Assembly (NCBI GenBank): GCA_046154545.1
Contig: JBJXGC010000252.1
Span: forward strand, 1-9,401
Direction: 5' to 3'
Length of the DNA: 9,401 bases
Source: JBJXGC01 sp046154545
GTDB taxonomy: Bacteria > Chloroflexota > Dehalococcoidia > Tepidiformales > Tepidiformaceae
A model generated the notes under the pieces. That model searched no databases, was not told the DNA's origin, and saw nothing but the letters and a program-made list of their open reading frames with translations. Numbering within the stretch: the stretch's first letter is position 1; each line of letters opens with the position of its first letter. Below, piece after piece: positions 6,038-9,401 of the stretch. The position numbers and the translations under genes were made by a program.

Positions 6038-6706
6038 GTGGCCGATCTTTCTTCCATGAGAAAGATGAGTGACGACGAGTGGGTCTCGCGCCTGCGCGAA
6101 CGGTATGCGGGCGGGGGCATGGCGGCCGTGGAGAACGACCCGGTCTACGACGATGTCGCGGGCGAGGACGAGCAGCCTGGGACGGGCGCCGCCGTCATCC
6201 CACACTGCCCGGCCTGTGAGGCGCGCCCGCCGCTCGCCCCATTCGCGGGAGAGACCTCGACTTGGGACGGGCTCCTCCACTGCCCGGTCTGTTACGGCTT
6301 CTGGGCGAGCGACCAGGTGGTGGCGGCGGGCCTCGCCGGAGCAGTAGACCACCCGGCCGCCCATGCGTTGGAGGGGCCACGCCGCTGCCGCGCCTGTTTC
6401 GGCCACCTGAAGCCGGACGGCAACTGCGCGAAGTGCGGCAAATCGCGCCCGGCCCTCGTCTGCCCGGCCTGCTCGGCGACGATGGCGCCGTTCGCGAACG
6501 GTCCCGTCGCGCTGGACCGTTGTGGGGCCTGCCGATGGACCTGGTTCGACACGGGCGAGGTCCGCCGCCTCTACGGCCTCGGGGACGGGGATGATTCGGG
6601 GTTGGCGAGCGACCTGGTGAAGACGATGCCGCCGGCCGACGCGCCGGACGCGGGATGGCCGCTCGCGCTCCAGGGAGTTGCGGGAATCCACCGGTTTCTC
6701 TGGTAG
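6038..6706 (+). CDS. Zinc-ribbon protein with six CxxC knuckles (zf-TFIIB-like C-terminal domain)
   Basis: A protein of up to 222 aa, function not recognised. Six CxxC pairs are visible: C57/C60 with C82/C85, C117/C120 with C130/C133, and C142/C145 with C162/C165, which would make three zinc sites. The last unit, CPACSATMAPF...DRCGACRWTWFDTGEV (142-175), matches the zf-TFIIB pattern (CPxC...CxxCxGxWFDxGE). The first unit ends in CPVCYGFWASDQVV (82-95), a degenerate version of the same ending. The middle unit is short (CRAC-x9-CAKC). The N-terminal 50 residues are acidic and probably flexible; no membrane segment or signal peptide. The start is uncertain: GTG 6038, ATG 6056 or ATG 6065 are all possible; ATG 6065 has AGAAAG adjacent but too close, and none has a clear ribosome binding site. 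It lies 77 bp after purA on the same strand and may be cotranscribed. A role in nucleic-acid or protein binding is inference. Confidence 0.8.
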   Translation: MADLSSMRKMSDDEWVSRLRERYAGGGMAAVENDPVYDDVAGEDEQPGTGAAVIPHCPACEARPPLAPFAGETSTWDGLLHCPVCYGFWASDQVVAAGLAGAVDHPAAHALEGPRRCRACFGHLKPDGNCAKCGKSRPALVCPACSATMAPFANGPVALDRCGACRWTWFDTGEVRRLYGLGDGDDSGLASDLVKTMPPADAPDAGWPLALQGVAGIHRFLW

Positions 6707-6906
6707 AGCGGGGGGCGGCTTACGCCGCGGCCGCCGCGTTCGCGCGCCCGGGGTGGGGTCCGGCGTTTTGCGCGTTCGAGGGCGCGCCGGAGATGAGGCG
6801 CGGGGGACCGGGGCCCTCCCTGGCGGCCGGGTTAAGGATACGTTCGCGGCGCGCGCGCGCGTCGTTTCTTAGAGTCGTCGCGAAACGCTGAATCGCACCC
6901 GAGCGC
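6707..6906. other. Very GC-rich intergenic stretch upstream of the purH promoter
   Basis: I see no gene here. GCGGC-TTAC-GCCGC (6715-6728) is a 5-bp hairpin just after the zinc-ribbon stop, and may weakly terminate it. An alternating purine/pyrimidine run of G and C (about 6849-6861) could adopt Z-DNA. GCGAAACGCT at 6880-6889 recurs at 7048-7057 in the purH leader hairpin. Confidence 0.5.
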
Positions 6907-6935
6907 TTGGCAGGGCAGAGGGGGCGCGTTATTCT
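6907..6935 (+). promoter_or_regulatory. Probable purH promoter
   Basis: TTGGCA (6907-6912, five of six to TTGACA) and TATTCT (6930-6935, four of six to TATAAT) are spaced by exactly 17 bp. The expected start is near 6942, one base before the first paired base of the riboswitch P1 stem at 6943. This agreement between two independent predictions supports both. The resulting leader is about 150 nt. Confidence 0.7.
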
Positions 6936-6942
6936 CAGGTTG

Positions 6943-7019
6943 CCGGGGCGACTGGCGAGACGCGGAGTACCGCGAGGGAGCCCTGGCCGTCATCCCATTC
7001 CCGGCCGTCCGCCTGGGCC
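6943..7019 (+). promoter_or_regulatory. ZTP (pfl) riboswitch aptamer upstream of purH
   Basis: The leader carries the signature of the ZTP/pfl class, which senses ZMP/ZTP and is known upstream of purH and folate genes. P1: CCGGGG (6943-6948) with CCCTGG (6981-6986), one G-U pair. Conserved internal strands: CGACTGGCGAGA (6949-6960) and AGGGAG (6975-6980). P2: CGCGG-AGTA-CCGCG (6961-6974). After a short linker comes the conserved second-domain element CCGCCTGGGC (7009-7018), presented by GGCC (7003-7006) pairing with GGCC (7016-7019). The class pseudoknot is available: GGCG (6954-6957) with CGCC (7010-7013). The strands match my memory of the consensus (ACUGGCG, GGGAGC, CCGCCUGGGC). ZMP is the substrate of the encoded PurH. 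Known members switch genes on when ligand binds. A covariance-model search would settle it. Confidence 0.88.
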
Positions 7020-7033
7020 CGAGGAAGCGCCGA

Positions 7034-7068
7034 GTGCTGGGCCGCGAGCGAAACGCTCGCGCCAGTGC
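7034..7068 (+). promoter_or_regulatory. Long hairpin between the aptamer and the purH start (expression platform candidate)
   Basis: CGCGAGCG-AAA-CGCTCGCG (7043-7061) is a perfect 8-bp stem. Past a two-base bulge (7041-7042) it extends with CTGG (7037-7040) to CCAG (7062-7065) and a few weaker pairs to 7034/7068. There is no T-run after it, arguing against an intrinsic terminator. CCAG (7062-7065) could instead pair with CTGG at 7081-7084, which overlaps the ribosome binding site, so control of translation is possible. A 10-bp direct repeat, GCGCCGAGTG (7027-7036 and 7067-7076), brackets it. Confidence 0.5.
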
Positions 7069-7082
7069 GCCGAGTGACTTCT

Positions 7083-7088
7083 GGAGGT
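7083..7088 (+). promoter_or_regulatory. Ribosome binding site of purH
   Basis: GGAGGT lies 5 nt before the ATG at 7094 and decides the purH start; the frame remains open upstream to 7034, but that part is the leader hairpin. Confidence 0.85.
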
Positions 7089-7093
7089 CTGGT

Positions 7094-8668
7094 ATGCGTG
7101 CGTTGCTCGCGGTTTACGACAAGACAGGGGTGGTGGAGTTCGGCCGGGGGCTGGTTGGCCTCGGCTGGGAACTGGTCAGCACGGGTGGCACCCATGCCAC
7201 GCTGAGCGGCGCCGGGATCCCGGTGCGCAAGGTCGAAGAGCTCACTGGTTTCCCGGAGATGCTCGATGGCCGTGTGAAGACGCTGCACCCGGCCGTCCAC
7301 GGCGGCATCCTCGCGCGCCGCGACCTTCCGGCGCACGGTGAGGCGCTCGCCGCGCACGGCATCGGCGCCATCGACCTCGTCTGCTGCAATCTCTACCCGT
7401 TCGAGGCGACGGTCACGAAGCCCGGCGGTGTGAGCTTCGACGAAGGCATCGAGAACATCGACATCGGCGGCCCGGCGATGCTCCGGGCGGCGGCCAAGAA
7501 CCACCGGGATGTCACGGTCGTCATCGACCCGGCCGAGTACGACTCCATCCTCGCGGACATTGGGACTGGCTCGCTGAGCGCGGGACGCCGGCGCGAACTC
7601 GCCTGGAAGGCGTTCGCGCACGTCGCCGCCTACGACAGCCAGGTGTCGGAGTGGATGTGGTCGCAGGCGAAGGGGGAGGAGACGCGCCCGTCCCTGACGA
7701 TCGCCATGGAGCTGGCCCAGGGGCTGCGTTACGGCGAGAACTCGCACCAGGGCGCGGCCTTCTACCTCGACCGGTCGCTCGCCGAGCACGGCCGGGGCGG
7801 CATCGCCACGGCCGTGCAGCACCACGGCAAGGAGATGAGCTACAACAACTACCTGGACGCCGACGCCGCCTGGAACGCCGTGAATGACTTCCCCGGGCCG
7901 AGCTGCGTGGTCGTGAAGCACACGAATCCCTGCGGGGCGGCAACGCGGACGGACCTGCTCGAAGCGTACCGCCTGGCCGTGCGGGCCGACGCGACGAGCG
8001 CCTTCGGCGGGATCGTCGCCTTCAACCGGCCGGTGGATGAGGCGCTCGCGCGCGAACTGCGCGAGTTCCGCAGCCCGAACGATGGCGAGACGCGCATGTT
8101 CTACGAGATCGTGGTGGCGCCCGGGTACACGGCGGAGGGGTTGGCGCTCCTCAAAGGGAAGTCGAAGGACCTGCGGATCCTCGAGGCGCAGCCGCGGACG
8201 AAGGGTGGGCTCTCCTACCGGCAGGTGGGGGGCGGCTGGCTGGTGCAGGCCACAGACGAGCTCGGCCCGGGCGACATCGAATTCAAGGTCGTGACCGAGA
8301 CCGCGCCCACGGCCGAGCAGCTCGAGGACCTGAAGTTCGCCTGGCGCTGTGTGAAGCACGTGAAGAGCAACGCGATCACGGTCGCGAAGGACGGGCGATT
8401 GCTGGGGATGGGTAGCGGCCAGCCGAACCGGGTGAAGAGCGTCGAGATCGCGATGGAGAAGGCCGGCGATGAGGTGAAGGGGGCCTCGCTCGCCAGCGAC
8501 GCCTTCTTCCCCTTCGCCTGGGGCGATTCGATCGAGAAGGCCTGCCAGGCGGGGGTGGCCGCGATCGTCCACCCGGGCGGCAGCATGCGCGACCAGGACG
8601 GTATTGACTGCTGCAATAAGTACGGCGTGGCGATGGTGCTCACTGGTGTGCGCCACTTCCGCCATTGA
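7094..8668 (+). CDS. purH: Bifunctional AICAR transformylase / IMP cyclohydrolase
   Basis: A 524-aa cytoplasmic enzyme of normal family length catalysing the last two steps to IMP: 10-formyl-THF-dependent formylation of AICAR (ZMP), then ring closure. The N-terminal cyclohydrolase domain (about 1-195) shows VYDKTGVVEF (7-16), STGGT (29-33), TGFPEMLDGRVKTLHPAVHGGIL (51-73), NLYPFEATV (99-107), ENIDIGGPAMLRAAAKNH (120-137) and AAYDSQVSEWM (178-188). The transformylase domain shows LRYGENSHQGAAFY (211-224), SYNNYLDADAAW (249-260), VVVKHTNPCGAA (272-283) with the essential Lys275-His276 pair, SAFGGIVAFNR (302-312), KHVKSNAITVAKDGRLLGMGSGQPNRV (421-447), ASDAFFPFAWGD (467-478), VHPGGSMRDQD (492-502) and the C-terminal RHFRH. 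GGAGGT 5 nt upstream fixes the ATG. A ZTP riboswitch precedes it. The gene is followed 6 bp later by a repeat pair, so it may be the only gene of its transcript. Confidence 0.98.
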   Translation: MRALLAVYDKTGVVEFGRGLVGLGWELVSTGGTHATLSGAGIPVRKVEELTGFPEMLDGRVKTLHPAVHGGILARRDLPAHGEALAAHGIGAIDLVCCNLYPFEATVTKPGGVSFDEGIENIDIGGPAMLRAAAKNHRDVTVVIDPAEYDSILADIGTGSLSAGRRRELAWKAFAHVAAYDSQVSEWMWSQAKGEETRPSLTIAMELAQGLRYGENSHQGAAFYLDRSLAEHGRGGIATAVQHHGKEMSYNNYLDADAAWNAVNDFPGPSCVVVKHTNPCGAATRTDLLEAYRLAVRADATSAFGGIVAFNRPVDEALARELREFRSPNDGETRMFYEIVVAPGYTAEGLALLKGKSKDLRILEAQPRTKGGLSYRQVGGGWLVQATDELGPGDIEFKVVTETAPTAEQLEDLKFAWRCVKHVKSNAITVAKDGRLLGMGSGQPNRVKSVEIAMEKAGDEVKGASLASDAFFPFAWGDSIEKACQAGVAAIVHPGGSMRDQDGIDCCNKYGVAMVLTGVRHFRH

Positions 8669-8674
8669 GGGGGG

Positions 8675-8866
8675 CGGAGCCGCGCGTCTGAGCAAGCGAC
8701 CGAGCGCCGCTCTGGATTGCGTCAATGCGCGGACGCGGCGGACGCTTGCTTACGCGCGCGGCTCTGTTGGTGGCCGGAGGCGTGTGTTCGGCCCTCCCGG
8801 CGGAAGGGCCTCTCCGACCAAAGTCTCACCTGCGGTCGACCAGTTGCCGGTACCGGCGTCGTACGG
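8675..8866. repeat. 192-bp direct repeat, copy 1
   Basis: First of two direct copies with a fixed 202-bp period (10-bp spacer). By eye 184 of 192 bases match copy 2, with no indels; differences are at 8687, 8704, 8734, 8788, 8796, 8843, 8847 and 8859. It starts 6 bp after the purH stop. It contains a long nested palindrome (8677-8764) and a second hairpin, GGCCCT (8790-8795) with AGGGCC (8805-8810). It ends near GCCGGTACCGGC, a 12-bp palindrome. Reading frames across it are Arg/Ala/Gly-rich and look non-coding. It may be a non-autonomous mobile or REP-like element, or a tandem structured RNA. Confidence 0.92.
8677..8764. repeat. Nested palindrome in repeat copy 1
   Basis: Three consecutive perfect arm pairs fold into one long hairpin: GAGCCGCGCG (8677-8686) with CGCGCGGCTC (8755-8764), AGCAAGCG (8691-8698) with CGCTTGCT (8743-8750), and CGCCGC (8705-8710) with GCGGCG (8735-8740). 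A small ATTG-CGT-CAAT (8716-8726) sits in the apical loop. Internal loops are TCTG/TACG and ACCGAG/GA. Confidence 0.9.
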
Positions 8867-8876
8867 TCGCCGCCGC

Positions 8877-9068
8877 CGGAGCCGCGCGCCTGAGCAAGCG
8901 ACCGATCGCCGCTCTGGATTGCGTCAATGCGCGGATGCGGCGGACGCTTGCTTACGCGCGCGGCTCTGTTGGTGGCCGGAGGCGTGTGTCCGGCCCTGCC
9001 GGCGGAAGGGCCTCTCCGACCAAAGTCTCACCTGCGGTCGACCATTTGGCGGTACCGGCGCCGTACGG
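8877..9068. repeat. 192-bp direct repeat, copy 2
   Basis: Second copy, same orientation, about 96% identical to the copy at 8675-8866. After 9068 the similarity stops abruptly (CCTGCCCGACACTTC follows). One substitution (9049) breaks the terminal GCCGGTACCGGC palindrome seen in copy 1. The remaining 123 bp to the next gene hold no other feature I can support apart from that gene's ribosome binding site. Confidence 0.92.
8879..8966. repeat. Nested palindrome in repeat copy 2
   Basis: The same 10-, 8- and 6-bp arm pairs as in copy 1 are all perfectly kept (8879-8888/8957-8966, 8893-8900/8945-8952, 8907-8912/8937-8942). The three bases that differ from copy 1 in this part (8889, 8906, 8936) all fall in unpaired positions. 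Confidence 0.9.
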
Positions 9069-9179
9069 CCTGCCCGACACTTCATCTAGGCCGCACAGGT
9101 CAGACAACGGTGGCCAGGCTGTACCGGCATGAGGCCATCGTGAGTCTGACGAGCAGCGGATAACGAATCTGGACGGGCC

Positions 9180-9186
9180 AGGAGAG
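9180..9186 (+). promoter_or_regulatory. Ribosome binding site of the right-edge gene
   Basis: AGGAGAG lies 5 nt before the ATG at 9192 and supports translation of the truncated reading frame that follows. Confidence 0.7.
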
Positions 9187-9191
9187 AAGCC

Positions 9192-9401
9192 ATGAACGCA
9201 ACAACCGATGCAACCGGGACCACGACCGTACGCCTGAGCCCGATGCGCACCTGCGCACACTGCGGCAACCTCTACGACTGGCGCCACAGCGCCAGCCGCT
9301 CGATGAAGATGACCTACTGCAACTCGCTCTGCGAAGTGGCTGACCTGGGTTTCACGATCGACGGGTTAATCAAGGACCTGTCGTTGGCGGGCAAGGCGGC
9401 G
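9192..9401 (+). CDS. Small cysteine-motif (putative zinc-binding) protein, 3' end beyond the window
   Basis: An open frame of 70 codons from ATG 9192 runs to the last base of the window without a stop, so the C-terminus is missing. A Thr-rich N-terminal tail (residues 1-13) is followed by RTCAHCGNLYDWRHSASRSMKMTYCNSLCEV (19-49). In it C21/C24 (CxxC) and C43/C47 (CxxxC) could bind one zinc ion, in the style of short CxxC-x18-CxxxC knuckles. The remainder, DLGFTIDGLIKDLSLAGK (51-68), looks helical. AGGAGAG upstream supports the start. I do not recognise the family. It lies 123 bp beyond the repeat pair and is read in the same direction as purH. Confidence 0.72.
   Translation, partial: MNATTDATGTTTVRLSPMRTCAHCGNLYDWRHSASRSMKMTYCNSLCEVADLGFTIDGLIKDLSLAGKAA

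Noticed and set aside
6870..6875. TAGAGT as a purH -10 box, the same hexamer as the purA candidate
   Set aside because: No -35 match at proper spacing, whereas TTGGCA-17-TATTCT at 6907-6935 is much better and fits the riboswitch start.
6935..8725. 596-codon minus-strand frame opposite purH and its leader
   Set aside because: It covers the whole riboswitch and purH in antisense, and its composition is that of a shadow frame.
8675..9068. CRISPR array
   Set aside because: Only two long units (192 bp) with a 10-bp spacer and no cas genes; this does not match CRISPR repeat or spacer size.
8604..9163. Plus-strand frames across the 192-bp repeats (with a recurring LAYARGSVGG peptide)
   Set aside because: The frames only reflect the repeated DNA in different registers; there is no ribosome binding site, no domain, and RNA-like palindromes dominate the sequence.

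Overview
The window is high-GC bacterial chromosome with mostly G/C third codon positions and short to moderate intergenic gaps. Gene content and the style of the purine enzymes would fit a Chloroflexota-like or similar deep-branching high-GC bacterium. That placement is inference only, because the window has no rRNA or other decisive marker.

Layout, left to right. (1) Bases 1-2299 hold a divergent pair: an SsuD-like flavin-dependent monooxygenase on the minus strand (its stop codon is the first three bases of the window) and a DUF2961/GH172-type glycoside hydrolase on the plus strand, 67 bp apart. (2) An MFS transporter on the minus strand converges on the hydrolase with a 12-bp gap. (3) After a roughly 300-bp divergent gap comes mscL (mechanosensitive channel), with a good promoter, a palindrome over its -35 box and a strong ribosome binding site. 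(4) purA (adenylosuccinate synthetase) follows; its leader has a perfect 9-bp hairpin, and a seven-copy heptamer array starts inside its last sense codon. (5) Next is a small protein with six CxxC knuckles (three probable zinc ribbons, the last of zf-TFIIB type). (6) Then purH (bifunctional AICAR transformylase/IMP cyclohydrolase), preceded by a consensus-like promoter and a leader that folds as a ZTP (pfl) riboswitch. (7) Downstream of purH lie two 192-bp direct repeats, about 96% identical, each with an 88-nt nested palindrome. (8) At the right edge is the start of a small cysteine-motif protein, cut by the window end.

Functional logic. PurH makes IMP and PurA commits IMP to AMP, so the right half is a purine island with two separately controlled enzymes. 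The riboswitch should sense ZMP/ZTP, the substrate of PurH, and turn purH on when that intermediate builds up through one-carbon (10-formyl-THF) shortage. The left half (monooxygenase, glycosidase, exporter, osmotic valve) shows no clear pathway link to it.

The best-supported new observations are the riboswitch with a promoter whose predicted start lies at the foot of P1, the repeat pair whose substitutions avoid the predicted stems, and the heptamer array fused to the purA stop. No wholly new multi-gene system was recognised.
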